A DNA stretch of 64,000 nt from NCBI RefSeq assembly GCF_007746795.1, contig NZ_CP036343.1, positions 1,182,531 through 1,246,530 of the forward strand. Direction: 5' to 3'. Each line of letters starts with the position of its first letter. The stretch's first letter is position 1. A program made the position numbers and the translations under genes. The stretch is from Gimesia algae (lineage in GTDB: Bacteria; Planctomycetota; Planctomycetia; Planctomycetales; Planctomycetaceae). The notes under the pieces are model-generated. The model had not been told where the DNA came from, ran no database searches, and was given only the letters and a program-made list of their open reading frames with translations. This document shows positions 7,643-16,789 of this stretch, piece after piece.

Positions 7643-8809
7643 TTATTCTGGAACGGCGTCATTGTTAAACTGTGCCGGGTCAAACGGATCAGCGGGCTTC
7701 TCTTTGACCAGCTCATTGATTTCCTGATCGGAGAGCTTTTTCGGTTCGAATCCGGAAATCAGAGAGATGTCCCCTTTTAATCGCGCCGGTTTAACTTCCA
7801 TGTCTGCCTGCTGGATGTTGTTAATCGGCGCTGTCCCGGCAGCCTGATTCAACAGATTTTCCCGGGCCGATCCGCTTCGACGTTGTGCCCGCTTCGTAAG
7901 ACGGTCCGCGCGCATCTGATCCTGTTTGATACGATCAGCTACGATATCGGCGACCCATGTTTGAATGACCTGCTGCTGCTTTCGTCCTGCATAACCAGTG
8001 TAGACAACGATTCCCTGCTGTGGATGTTCCTGCTCTGACTTGACCAGTAACTGGCTTCGCAGCGGGTCATCCAGATTAATCCAACGCAGTACTTCTGCCA
8101 GGTTTTTCTCGGCGTAAAATCGATGGTTTCCATAACGACGGGTGACCTGGGTCAGCCGAAATTCTGATTTCGCAGCATTGCCATGACAATTGGCATTCCC
8201 ACACTTATTCAGCATGATCGGCTGAATTTTTCGCACGAATAACGCTGACTGCTCGCGCGAGATTCCGGTCAGCGATGTCGCCTCATCAGAACTTTCCAGT
8301 TGTTTCTTAATCAGTGTTTCCTGGATCTTTTCCTGAACTGTAGGCTGGTTCGCTTGTGATACCCCCATCAATCGACGCAGCATCAATTGAGGTTCCGAAC
8401 GTTTAGGTTCCAGCCGAATCGCATCCCGCAATTCACTTTTGGCCTCTTCATAAAGCTCATTGGTAATGCACCAGCGGGCCAGATCCAGATGCGAATTCGC
8501 CGTCGGGTACTTCATTGCCGCCCGCTGTTTCAGATAGATTTCATGTAGATCTTTTGCTTCGAACAGCACACTCTCAAACGGAACGACCATACTGCCAGTC
8601 GGGTTTTTGACCAGATAACCTCCCGCACTTTCACTGATTTCACCGGAAACCATGCGGCCAGTTTTCATCAACAGCAGTGAAGTCTCGGAACGAACTGCTG
8701 CCGGCAGGGCCTCTTGAGCGAATACCAGACCTGGATTTGACAAGCTGAGCCATACCAGGCACGCACAGCTTAGTTTCGCAGACAATGATTGAGTACGAGA
8801 ATTCTTCAT
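7643..8809 (-). CDS. Secreted TPR-like protein with a CX4CH haem-type motif
   Basis: Called from the ATG at 8809, because the longer frame starts with TTG. That gives 388 residues. Residues 1-32 are a signal peptide (CACLVWLSLSNPGLVFAQ). A region with SHLDLARWCITNELYEEAKSELRDAI resembles a TPR unit. Later KIQPIMLNKCGNANCHG gives Cys-X4-Cys-His, the variant seen in many planctomycete secreted proteins where a c-type haem is suspected. The C-terminus is charged and probably disordered. The protein should be periplasmic. Function unknown. It converges on the M20 gene, with the stops 15 bases apart. Confidence 0.75.
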   Translation of the reverse strand: MKNSRTQSLSAKLSCACLVWLSLSNPGLVFAQEALPAAVRSETSLLLMKTGRMVSGEISESAGGYLVKNPTGSMVVPFESVLFEAKDLHEIYLKQRAAMKYPTANSHLDLARWCITNELYEEAKSELRDAIRLEPKRSEPQLMLRRLMGVSQANQPTVQEKIQETLIKKQLESSDEATSLTGISREQSALFVRKIQPIMLNKCGNANCHGNAAKSEFRLTQVTRRYGNHRFYAEKNLAEVLRWINLDDPLRSQLLVKSEQEHPQQGIVVYTGYAGRKQQQVIQTWVADIVADRIKQDQMRADRLTKRAQRRSGSARENLLNQAAGTAPINNIQQADMEVKPARLKGDISLISGFEPKKLSDQEINELVKEKPADPFDPAQFNNDAVPE

Positions 8810-9153
8810 AATGAACCGTTTCACGAATGTGAGACAGAAAAGGTCATTGATCAACGACCTGGCTAAACGGAGCCTAAGCGGTTGATATATTATGACTTGG
8901 ATTGATTTATTATGTGGGGATATTTATCAGATGATTGAGAGAGGATTCTGAGCGTACTTTCATATTGCATTTTGCCAATCTGGTCAAGCCGGGTTTTCCC
9001 GTGACAACTCCGTGAAACGTTCCACGCCCAAAATCTTAAAGACTGCCTGTGCTCCGCAGGTTGATTTCAACGGAAATCCAGTCAGAATAAAGACTCAGAT
9101 GTAAGTACCTCCGCTGAGAGCAGCTCGGCATCCTGATAAGGATAGAACATAAA
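8810..9153. other. Divergent intergenic region, no gene seen
   Basis: This stretch of 344 bases between divergent genes has an AT-rich part around 8881-8925 that could hold promoters. There is no convincing hairpin with a T run, no repeat copy and no RNA motif. Confidence 0.5.
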
Positions 9154-9432
9154 ATGAGTGAGGATTCCCAGTACCTCGAACAATTGATTGGAAAGACGGT
9201 CGTCGTTGACCTATCCAGTCTGTATGTGATCGCCGGAACTCTGATCGGCCAGGATCAGCATTACCTGTTTCTGGAAAATGCAGACGTGCATGATCTGCGC
9301 GACACAACCACCACACGGGAAACGTACGTCCACAAAATTGGTTTGCACGGGATCGCCGCGAATCGAGAGCGCGCGCTGGTCTCGCGAAGAGAAGTCGTTT
9401 CACTTTCGGCGCTGGAAGATATTATTCGCTGA
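9154..9432 (+). CDS. Small hypothetical protein, possibly Sm-like beta fold
   Basis: Protein of 92 residues with AAGGA 11 bases upstream. Alternating hydrophobic strands (KTVVVDLSSLYVIAGTLIGQ, HYLFLENADV) resemble a small beta-barrel of the LSm type, but there is no decisive motif. A strong hairpin terminator follows at 9455-9490, so it is probably a monocistronic unit. Function unknown. Confidence 0.6.
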   Translation: MSEDSQYLEQLIGKTVVVDLSSLYVIAGTLIGQDQHYLFLENADVHDLRDTTTTRETYVHKIGLHGIAANRERALVSRREVVSLSALEDIIR

Positions 9433-9454
9433 TCCGTTCATTTCAATCGAAAAT

Positions 9455-9490
9455 GCCCCGAGGAACCGGTGTCCCGCGGGGCGTATTTTT
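9455..9490 (+). terminator. Intrinsic terminator
   Basis: GCCCCG at 9455-9460 pairs with CGGGGC at 9477-9482, followed by a run of five T. It closes the 92-residue gene. Confidence 0.75.
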
Positions 9491-9508
9491 CTAACAGATC
9501 ATTTCAAT

Positions 9509-10834
9509 TTAGAGAGACCATCCATCACGGTAGTCACGGCTCAGGAATTTATTAGCTTCGGGAGCATTTGTGAATTCCATTTTCTTCGCATCCCAGTCCA
9601 GCTTTTTGCCGGCACGAATAGCAGCATTCCCGAGCAGAGTCGTCTCTGTCAAACGGCTGGCATAGTTGAAGTTGGACATCGCGGGATCGCCGCCTTTACA
9701 GGCCACGACAAATTCTTCAAAGTGACCAGGTGAACGAGGCAGGCTCTGTTCTGGCTTTTTGAAATCTTTGAACTTGTCTTTGGGAAGCAGAATGTATTCT
9801 GCACCGTAGTCATCGGGCGTATAAAAATTACCTTCATCGCCTACCAGAACCACTCCACTGGATTTCAATTTCTCACCCATCAGCAGTTCTTCCGGCGGTA
9901 AATTCCCACCATCATACCAGGTCAGCTTCAGCGGGCAGAGTTTCTTTCCTTCACCACGCTCACCAAACTGATACGTAATTTTCGTCGATTTAGGATAGGT
10001 TTCGTTTTCAATCATCCCTTCCTCTTCTGCAACAATCGACTGTGGGTCGTACAGATCCAGCGCCATAACATGCATATTCATGGTGTGACAGGCCATATCG
10101 CCCAAAGCCCCAGTGCCGAAATCCAGCCAGCCACGCCATTCAAACGGGTGGTATAATGTGCTGAATTCACGGTAGGGAGCTGGCCCCAGGAACAGATCCC
10201 AGTGAATGTGTTTGGGAGCCGGTTCGCCTGCAGGAGGACGATCAACACCTTTACCCCAGACAGGTCGGTTGGTCCAGACATGTGCTTCCCGTACGTTACC
10301 CAGTACGCCCGAACGAATGACTTCGACGGCTTCACGGAATCCGTCCTTGGCAGTCCCCTGGTTCCCCATCTGGGTCGCCACACCATGCTCTTGAGCAGTT
10401 TCACGCATCACGCGTGCTTCGTGAACCGACCAGGTCAATGGTTTCTGAGTGAAACAGTGCTTGCCCTTTTTCATCGCCATCACACTGGCTGGAGCATGCG
10501 AGTGATCGGGAGTACTGACGGTGACCGCATCAATCTGGCCTTCCATTTCGGTCAGCATTTCCCGGTAATCATTAAATTTTTTCGCTTTGGGATATCGGGC
10601 TGCCGCTTTGAGGAGACGTTTGTCATCGATATCACAAATAGCGATCAGATTCCCATTGTCGGCAGCAGATTTTGAATCGCTGGAACCTTTACCGCCGACA
10701 CCAATGGAAGCAAAATTCAGTTTTTCCAGCGGCGATTTTTCCACTGCCAGCAGATTTTGTCCGCCAACCCAGAACGCGGCGCCTAACGCCGATGATTGTT
10801 TGATAAACTCGCGGCGAGTGGTACGTTGACTCAT
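9509..10834 (-). CDS. Tat-exported Gfo/Idh/MocA family oxidoreductase
   Basis: Protein of 441 residues. It begins with a twin-arginine signal ([21 protein letters not shown]), so it should be exported folded with its cofactor. A Rossmann NAD(P)-binding domain follows (SIGVGGKGS, then ICDIDD). The family motif normally written EKP reads QKPL here, as in many planctomycete members. The C-terminal half ([28 protein letters not shown]) is typical of the large expanded planctomycete subfamily. The substrate is probably a sugar or polyol derivative but cannot be read from the sequence. No clear operon partner. Confidence 0.9.
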   Translation of the reverse strand: MSQRTTRREFIKQSSALGAAFWVGGQNLLAVEKSPLEKLNFASIGVGGKGSSDSKSAADNGNLIAICDIDDKRLLKAAARYPKAKKFNDYREMLTEMEGQIDAVTVSTPDHSHAPASVMAMKKGKHCFTQKPLTWSVHEARVMRETAQEHGVATQMGNQGTAKDGFREAVEVIRSGVLGNVREAHVWTNRPVWGKGVDRPPAGEPAPKHIHWDLFLGPAPYREFSTLYHPFEWRGWLDFGTGALGDMACHTMNMHVMALDLYDPQSIVAEEEGMIENETYPKSTKITYQFGERGEGKKLCPLKLTWYDGGNLPPEELLMGEKLKSSGVVLVGDEGNFYTPDDYGAEYILLPKDKFKDFKKPEQSLPRSPGHFEEFVVACKGGDPAMSNFNYASRLTETTLLGNAAIRAGKKLDWDAKKMEFTNAPEANKFLSRDYRDGWSL

Positions 10835-11155
10835 GAAGTGCTCCTGTTTGAATTTCTAATGTAATCGTATTACGCCATTTTACTTAAGTCGGTTAAAACG
10901 TTTCTGAACTTTTAGGAATCTCATATCGGAAAAGTTCTATTTATTGTAGTTATTGGCCGAACGAAAGAAAACAGAATTACGCCCAAATCAGGCAGGATCC
11001 TCAAACAGCAGCAACCCGGCTGAGACTTGAGAGCTCCTGATAATTTTGAAATATTTTCCAGCGGGACTTTTCTCTGAACAGGAATCATGTCAAAGTAAAC
11101 TGAAGATTCAGCGTTCCCACCCAGATCACCCCACAAGATGAAATTGACGTAGTCT
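10835..11155. other. Divergent intergenic region, no gene seen
   Basis: The 321 bases upstream of both the oxidoreductase and the D-aminoacylase-type gene hold no hairpin or repeat of note. An 80-codon minus-strand frame here lacks a ribosome site and recognisable sequence and is not called. Confidence 0.5.
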
Positions 11156-12760
11156 ATGAACACCCATGATTCCTCAGGCGTGAACCCGGTTTTTGATATA
11201 TTAATCTCAGGTGGTACTGTGATCGATGGTACCGGCTCTCCCCGCTATCAGGCAGATGTCGGCATCAAGGGGGATACCATCGCCGCGATTGGCGATCTGC
11301 CTGAAAGTTCTGGAATCACCGTCATCGACGCCTCTAACAAAGTCGTTGCCCCCGGTTTTGTCGATGTACATAACCACTCCGACAGCTGGCTGCTCAACAC
11401 CCCCAACTTCATCTCCAAAACCTCTCAGGGCTTCACCACCGAAGTCATCATGGCGGATGGTATTTCGTATGCCCCCGTGGACCGCTGCACTGCTGCGGAC
11501 TGGGTTTACTATTTGCAGTCGCTGGACGGGCTCTACCCCCATGAATATACCGGCTGGGAATCGCTGCAGGATTATATGAACCTGATCGATGGCAAGAATG
11601 TGCAAAACGTGATGACTCACATTCCCTATGCGAACCTGCGATCGATGGCATGTGGCTTCGGTCGTCAACGTGTAGATGACTTTCAGATGAAACAGATCTG
11701 CGCCGACGTCCGCAAAGGGATGGAAGCGGGAGCGGTTGGCCTGTCGACCGGGCTCGATTATGTCGCGCAATGTTTCTCAACCACCGATGAACTGGTCGAA
11801 GCCTGTCAGGCGATGGCCGAATACGACGGACTTTATGTCTCGCATATCCGCTACAAAAAATCGCTGATGCCGGCCATCGAAGAACTCGTGGAAATTGGCA
11901 AAAGAGCAGGGGTCAAGGTTCATATTTCCCATATGAAAGGACAACACCCGGGTCAGGCGGAAGAGGCACTCGAATACATCGACAAAGTCGCCCGCCACGA
12001 AGTCGATATCTCGTTCGACGTATATCCCTATCAGCCCGGTTCTACCATGCTGCATTTCCTGCTGCCTTACGAAGTGTTCGAAGACGGTCCCAAAAAAGCG
12101 ATCGAAAAACTGAAACTCCCTGAAATGCAGCAGCGTTTCAAATACGGACTGGAAAATTACCTGCTGGATATCTCGGCGATTCAGATTGCCTGGGTGCTCA
12201 CGGAAAAGAACAAACAATATCAAGGCAAATCACTGAGCCAGTATGTGGAAGAATCGGGTCTTCCCAAAGAAGAAGCATTGATCAATCTGTTGATTGAAGA
12301 AGAGATGGCTGTCCTGCTGGTCTTCAACATGGGAGATGACAGGCTCGTTGACCTCGTCTTAAAGCATGACCTGTTTATGATGGGAACAGACGGCATTTAT
12401 ATGGAAGGGGGCATGATTCACCCCCGACAGTTCGGTTCCGCCTCTCGTCTGCTCGGCCCCTGCGTGCGGGACCACAAGCTGTTTTCGCTGGAGGACGCTG
12501 TCTATAAATTATCCGGTTGTGCTGCCAGACGATTTGGCATGGCGAACCGTGGTTTTGTGAAAGAACAGCATTTCGCGGACCTGGTGATTTTTGATCCGGA
12601 GACCGTGCAGGATCATGCCACCTACGATAATCCGCAGCAGTTCTCCAGCGGCATCGACTATGTCTTCACCAATGGAATCCCCATCGTGCATAATAACCAG
12701 CCGCTGGAAATCACTTCACAAACACTACCCGGTCGTTATCTCCGTTATCAACCCAAATAA
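11156..12760 (+). CDS. N-acyl-D-amino-acid deacylase family amidohydrolase
   Basis: Protein of 534 residues. ILISGGTVIDGTGSPRYQADVGI is the typical N-terminal small beta domain. Metal-binding HNH is at 72-74 (VDVHNHSDSW), later His residues lie in YVSHIRYK and VHISHMKGQ, and an Asp in MGTDGIY completes the set. In characterised D-aminoacylases a Cys near GNCGIS contributes to the metal site. Here the corresponding stretch reads IMADGISYAP, so the ligand is Asp or the site differs. It should be a cytoplasmic hydrolase of acylated amino acids or related amides. Its last 13 bases overlap the convergent receiver gene. Confidence 0.85.
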   Translation: MNTHDSSGVNPVFDILISGGTVIDGTGSPRYQADVGIKGDTIAAIGDLPESSGITVIDASNKVVAPGFVDVHNHSDSWLLNTPNFISKTSQGFTTEVIMADGISYAPVDRCTAADWVYYLQSLDGLYPHEYTGWESLQDYMNLIDGKNVQNVMTHIPYANLRSMACGFGRQRVDDFQMKQICADVRKGMEAGAVGLSTGLDYVAQCFSTTDELVEACQAMAEYDGLYVSHIRYKKSLMPAIEELVEIGKRAGVKVHISHMKGQHPGQAEEALEYIDKVARHEVDISFDVYPYQPGSTMLHFLLPYEVFEDGPKKAIEKLKLPEMQQRFKYGLENYLLDISAIQIAWVLTEKNKQYQGKSLSQYVEESGLPKEEALINLLIEEEMAVLLVFNMGDDRLVDLVLKHDLFMMGTDGIYMEGGMIHPRQFGSASRLLGPCVRDHKLFSLEDAVYKLSGCAARRFGMANRGFVKEQHFADLVIFDPETVQDHATYDNPQQFSSGIDYVFTNGIPIVHNNQPLEITSQTLPGRYLRYQPK

Positions 12761-13119
12761 GGTTGCAGACGGTCTGTTGTCTGTGGATCTCGATATTGAT
12801 CTTTACCGATGCCGTACACCGCTCCCACCTCAACAGCCTGCTCCTGGTACTCCGGGTAATTGGAGACCAGCATCAGTGGGCTGGATTTGACCTCTGAAGT
12901 GGCTTTGATTTTCTGGATGAGTTCGATGCCGTCACTGTAGTCGGCATCCAGCTTACGGTTGATCAGCACCAGGTCATATTCACTCGATTTTAATTTCTCC
13001 AGTGTATCACTCTCCACGTCCGCCTGATCAATCTCTACATCGAAGTTGCTGGTCAGAAAGCGTATTATTGAACTGGTATCAGGCACACATTGTCCGACAC
13101 TTAAGACACGTTTTGTCAT
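12748..13119 (-). CDS. Receiver-like (pseudo-receiver) protein
   Basis: Protein of 123 residues with a CheY-like layout (RVLSVGQ first strand, YDLVLINRKLD third strand, SPLMLVSNYPE fourth strand, GIGKDQY with the late Lys). The normal phospho-acceptor Asp is Asn54 (LINR), and the paired acidic residues of the first loop (usually DD) are replaced by GQCVPDT. Phosphotransfer from a kinase is therefore unlikely. It may be a constitutive or protein-binding receiver. It overlaps the end of the convergent deacylase gene by 13 bases and follows the nucleotidyltransferase-HD gene by 56 bases on the same strand. Confidence 0.7.
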   Translation of the reverse strand: MTKRVLSVGQCVPDTSSIIRFLTSNFDVEIDQADVESDTLEKLKSSEYDLVLINRKLDADYSDGIELIQKIKATSEVKSSPLMLVSNYPEYQEQAVEVGAVYGIGKDQYRDPQTTDRLQPYLG

Positions 13120-13175
13120 AGAAGTAAATCCTCTCAGATCTATATTAAATATTAGTATTTTAACAAGGTATCAGA

Positions 13176-14279
13176 TCAACCGCACAGGCGTGACAGTTCC
13201 TGAATCGCTTCTAAAGCATCTTCTACATCAGGAACCTCGACTCCCGGTTCGCGACCGTTATGATCACAATCTTCCAATAGCAGCAGGTCTTCATAGCTTT
13301 CGTTCGCCATCAACCGCCTCCGTGCGCGTGCTCCCAAAGTTCCTGCCCGGATAGCATGCGCATCCATATGATGCTGAATCAGCCAGGCAGTCCGTTCAGT
13401 AATTAATCCTTCCAGAGCCTGTAAGCCTGCTTCCACATGATCGTGTGGATCAATGGCTTTTCCCACGTCATGCAGTAACGCCGCCAGTTGAAACTCTTCG
13501 TCATAAGGAAGTTCATCACACGCAAGATCATATACCTGCAGGCTGTGGTACAACGCATCTCCTTCCGGATGATATTTTTTGGATTGTTTGACTCCTGCCA
13601 GGGGCAGCAGCAACAGTCGGTACATCTGAAACCGGTCGATGCTTTCTTCGACTTCCGCCAGCCGCTGATCCAGATCGATGCCCGGATATTCTTTTTCCAG
13701 CAGTTGTTCAAACTCTGGCAGTGTGGCGCGTTCAATCCGTTTCCCTGTGATCGAACATTTAAATTCATAGCTCGACCGTTCAGTCGGATATAAAGTCAGT
13801 TCTACGGGAAATTCATCCTGAATATGAATGTGCGTAAAAATTCGTTCTTCACCATGCTTTTTCACTGTTTTGTGTTCGACACGATATGAAATCCCTTCCT
13901 CATCCAGTTGTGCTGTAACCGCTTCACAACTGTGTGAAAAGACATGGATATCGATATCCGACCCCTGCCGAATATGTCCGGTCAGGGTACTGCCAATCAG
14001 TTTTGGATGAAACGGCTTGAACATTCGCAGGAACCGTAAAGCCTGCAAGCGCATGCCCAGCAGATTTTCGGTTCGGGATTCGCCTTCAAACGTGCAGGCA
14101 AAACGCTGGATTTCGTCTCGAATTTCGCGATTACTAGGCAGATCGGCGGGTTTGACCCAGCCCTGACAGACTTTGCGAGCCGCTTTCATTTTGGCCCGAT
14201 AATACTCCGTCTCTTGTCGCGAATACATCAGTCGTGCCGCTTCAAAAATTATCTGGCGGCGCTGTTTACTGGAATTCAT
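13176..14279 (-). CDS. Nucleotidyltransferase-HD domain fusion protein
   Basis: Protein of 367 residues. Residues 90-165 carry a polymerase-beta-type nucleotidyltransferase signature: GS at 96-97, Asp108 and Asp110 in GSDIDIHVF, and a third acid Glu160 (FPVELTL). Residues about 237-330 carry an HD domain: His245, His270-Asp271 (ALLHDVGKA), His279/His281 and a later QHHMDAH. Both active sites look complete. The layout recalls tRNA nucleotidyltransferases and GlnD-like proteins but matches neither: there is no poly(A)-polymerase RNA-binding segment or ACT domain. An RNA- or nucleotide-modifying and hydrolysing role is an inference. Confidence 0.75.
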   Translation of the reverse strand: MNSSKQRRQIIFEAARLMYSRQETEYYRAKMKAARKVCQGWVKPADLPSNREIRDEIQRFACTFEGESRTENLLGMRLQALRFLRMFKPFHPKLIGSTLTGHIRQGSDIDIHVFSHSCEAVTAQLDEEGISYRVEHKTVKKHGEERIFTHIHIQDEFPVELTLYPTERSSYEFKCSITGKRIERATLPEFEQLLEKEYPGIDLDQRLAEVEESIDRFQMYRLLLLPLAGVKQSKKYHPEGDALYHSLQVYDLACDELPYDEEFQLAALLHDVGKAIDPHDHVEAGLQALEGLITERTAWLIQHHMDAHAIRAGTLGARARRRLMANESYEDLLLLEDCDHNGREPGVEVPDVEDALEAIQELSRLCG

Positions 14280-14417
14280 TCATAAATCGGTGAACGTTCT
14301 CACCGTCGAATCGTTGACAGGGTGAAATGACATTGATGAACAGCCATGAATGTCAGTCAGCAGGGAATTCTAACGTTTCATGAAGAAAAAGCAAATCGCT
14401 ACCGACTCGATTTCCGT

Positions 14418-16631
14418 TTACTTCGCATCTGCCACCTGTCTCTGCTTCCATTCATTGTACAGAATACTGCTGCGAAAGCGGCTGAATCCGGGTCCGGCAC
14501 CGACGCTGGCTGGTTTGGCTCCAAACTCCAGTCCGCGCGCCAGCAGCGGAGAAGTGTCCGAGACTTCCCAGTCCTCCGGTTTGTAGCGATGATTGAATGA
14601 ATTATTGGGTCGACGAAACGCAAAGGCCAGTATATCTCCCACAGAAGTCTCATCGGTCTTACCCCAGAATTGGCTCCAGCTTTTGACATCGGTCACGCCG
14701 GACTCCGTCTTACCGCTCAACCCCAGCCATTTATCCACGTCATAGACATTCGCATCTCCGGTAAAAGAACGATTCGCTTTTGAACCCTTAGCAGACAACA
14801 TTGATAGGCCTAAGTCTTCGACTTTGAAAGCACAATGATCACTCTTCACATGGATATTTTTCACGAAACGTTCAAACACAAAACCCTCTGCGCCCTGAAC
14901 CGTGCAATGAGACAGATTCAGATTGATATCACCTCCTGCTGTTGTACCGGAGCTTTTTAACACCGAGAATATTTTCCGGGAGAAGACAATCGAGTCATCC
15001 ACAGAAATCGTCTGCTTTCCAGTTCCTTCAATTTCAAAAGTAGCGCGTCCTCCCACAAAAAAGCAGTTGGTAATAGTAGAATCCGTGGGCTTTAAAAACT
15101 GCACCGCAGCCATGCCTTTATCGTTCTGTTCTGAAATCGAACAGTTCAGCATTTTTAAATTCCCGCCATTCACAACAATCGCCGCCCAGGGCACATCCTT
15201 ACCGACTTCAGGAGGATCAAATTCAAAACCGATGCCTTCCAGCGCCAGCGTCCCTTTTGAAACCCGCAGGATATGTCGAACATTCGGGTCACGCTCCGGT
15301 CTCGATCGCAACCCCAGACTGTTCTTTCCCCGTTCATACTGAAAGATCGGGGCATAGCCAAAGCCGGCTTCGATGCTCAGGGTTTTATCAATTTCGAGAT
15401 GCGGTACACCAAAAGGTCCGTCCCCATTCACTCGAATTAAATCACCCGCTTTAGCAGCAGCGACCGCACCCTGCAGTGTTTCGAACACCGGTTTTTTTTC
15501 CTGAGAATAGATCTGAAACTTCTTCTCAGGTTCCCCGTTGAGCATACGTGAGATATCACTACCCAGGTTGGCTTTACGCAGGAACAGGATCGCAAAAGCA
15601 GTCTCTGCCAGTTTACCACGCGAGTCTTCCCAACTGCCATCCTCTTTCTGTGTCTTAATCAAAGCAGAGGCTCCTTTGGAAAACCAGTCCGTTTTACCCA
15701 GAGTTTCCAGCCCCAGCAAGACGCCTACGCGCTCAGTCGACCAGAGAAAATATCGGGCAGAGGAGGCACTGATTCCTGCAGCATAGGTTCCCGCCATCTC
15801 CAGCCCCTTGGCAAAAATCGGATCGGAAACCAGAGTATCTCCTTCCTTCTGTGTTTCAGCCCGGTCACCTGCTTCTTTGACTATGTCCTGATTCATTGAC
15901 CTGATTTTCGTCGCGCGGGCAACCGTCAGACAGAAGAGGCCTGCCAGCGTCATCGAATTCCGTGACGGTTCCTTCATTTCTTCCGTGGGCAGCTTGTAAC
16001 TCCAGCCCCCGTCTTCGTTCTGCGTTTCGACAAACCGTCGTGCCACGCCGCTCATCGATTCGTCAATGTTGATGTTCGAACGGGAGGCTGTCCATAGCCC
16101 AAGTACTGCAAACTGAGTGCAACTGTTATCGCCGGGAGAAGTTACCAGTTTAGGACGAGCCCGTGGATTATTTAAACTACTCGCAGACGCCAGCGGACAG
16201 GTATAACTCCAACCCCCGGTCGTGGTCTGACCGGCGATTAAACGTGCGGCAAACCGGCGAATATCAGCTTTGTCCTCACGATCACCAATTCGGGATAATA
16301 ACAGAATTGCCAGAGAGAGATCATAAGTCGATTTCAGCTTCTCTGATTCTTTCAGAACAAACTGTCTGCCCTTCTGAATCAGAGGGTCGTTGACGGGGAT
16401 TCCATTTTCCAGCAGCGCCATTGTACAGAGCGCAGTGATCCCCACCGGATGACCTTCAAACTCCCAGCTGCCATCTTCCTGCTGCTGGGACTTGAGAAAC
16501 TCAACTCCCTTGAGACGGGAAGCGGTCACCTCCTGCTCGGTCTGTGCCTGCGAAGTCGAAGACACGACAGTTGAGAATAAAACGAAGCTAAATACAAAAC
16601 ACACATTCTTGAACAGCTGACGGCGCATCAC
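14418..16631 (-). CDS. Secreted prenyltransferase/squalene-oxidase-repeat toroid with C-terminal beta-helix
   Basis: Protein of 737 residues. Residues 1-30 form a signal peptide. The N-terminal half contains repeated terpenoid-cyclase-like toroid motifs (QEDGSWEFEG, TGGWSY, EDGGWSY, EDGSWEDSRG) separated by about 60-110 residues. From about residue 380 the sequence becomes strand-rich with short turns (IRVNGDGPFG, LKMLNCSISEQN, TITNCFFVGG, LNLSHCTVQG), fitting a right-handed parallel beta-helix. No catalytic Asp box of squalene-hopene cyclase (DXDD) is visible, so it is not a hopene cyclase. A periplasmic polysaccharide or protein-binding role is possible; unknown. Confidence 0.75.
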   Translation of the reverse strand: MMRRQLFKNVCFVFSFVLFSTVVSSTSQAQTEQEVTASRLKGVEFLKSQQQEDGSWEFEGHPVGITALCTMALLENGIPVNDPLIQKGRQFVLKESEKLKSTYDLSLAILLLSRIGDREDKADIRRFAARLIAGQTTTGGWSYTCPLASASSLNNPRARPKLVTSPGDNSCTQFAVLGLWTASRSNINIDESMSGVARRFVETQNEDGGWSYKLPTEEMKEPSRNSMTLAGLFCLTVARATKIRSMNQDIVKEAGDRAETQKEGDTLVSDPIFAKGLEMAGTYAAGISASSARYFLWSTERVGVLLGLETLGKTDWFSKGASALIKTQKEDGSWEDSRGKLAETAFAILFLRKANLGSDISRMLNGEPEKKFQIYSQEKKPVFETLQGAVAAAKAGDLIRVNGDGPFGVPHLEIDKTLSIEAGFGYAPIFQYERGKNSLGLRSRPERDPNVRHILRVSKGTLALEGIGFEFDPPEVGKDVPWAAIVVNGGNLKMLNCSISEQNDKGMAAVQFLKPTDSTITNCFFVGGRATFEIEGTGKQTISVDDSIVFSRKIFSVLKSSGTTAGGDINLNLSHCTVQGAEGFVFERFVKNIHVKSDHCAFKVEDLGLSMLSAKGSKANRSFTGDANVYDVDKWLGLSGKTESGVTDVKSWSQFWGKTDETSVGDILAFAFRRPNNSFNHRYKPEDWEVSDTSPLLARGLEFGAKPASVGAGPGFSRFRSSILYNEWKQRQVADAK

Positions 16632-16789
16632 TGTCTACTCCAGGCGGGAAAAAATAGAGCCTTAAAGACAATCATATCTTTAACAAAGTTTCATGTATTC
16701 TAATTCAGACGTATGGAAAAGCGAACCGGAAAATTGAAAATCCAGGTACTTCAGGCAAAAGTAAAACAAAACAGCGACCGGATTCATGA

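Noticed and set aside
7743..7753. GGTTCGAATCC resembling a tRNA T-arm
   Set aside because: It lies inside the coding sequence of the CX4CH protein, and no cloverleaf or acceptor stem surrounds it.
9509..10675. Plus-strand frames opposite the Gfo/Idh/MocA gene
   Set aside because: Antisense shadows of a well-supported gene without any family signature.
14418..16631. Squalene-hopene cyclase
   Set aside because: The toroid motifs are present but the catalytic DXDD motif is missing and the C-terminal half is a beta-helix.
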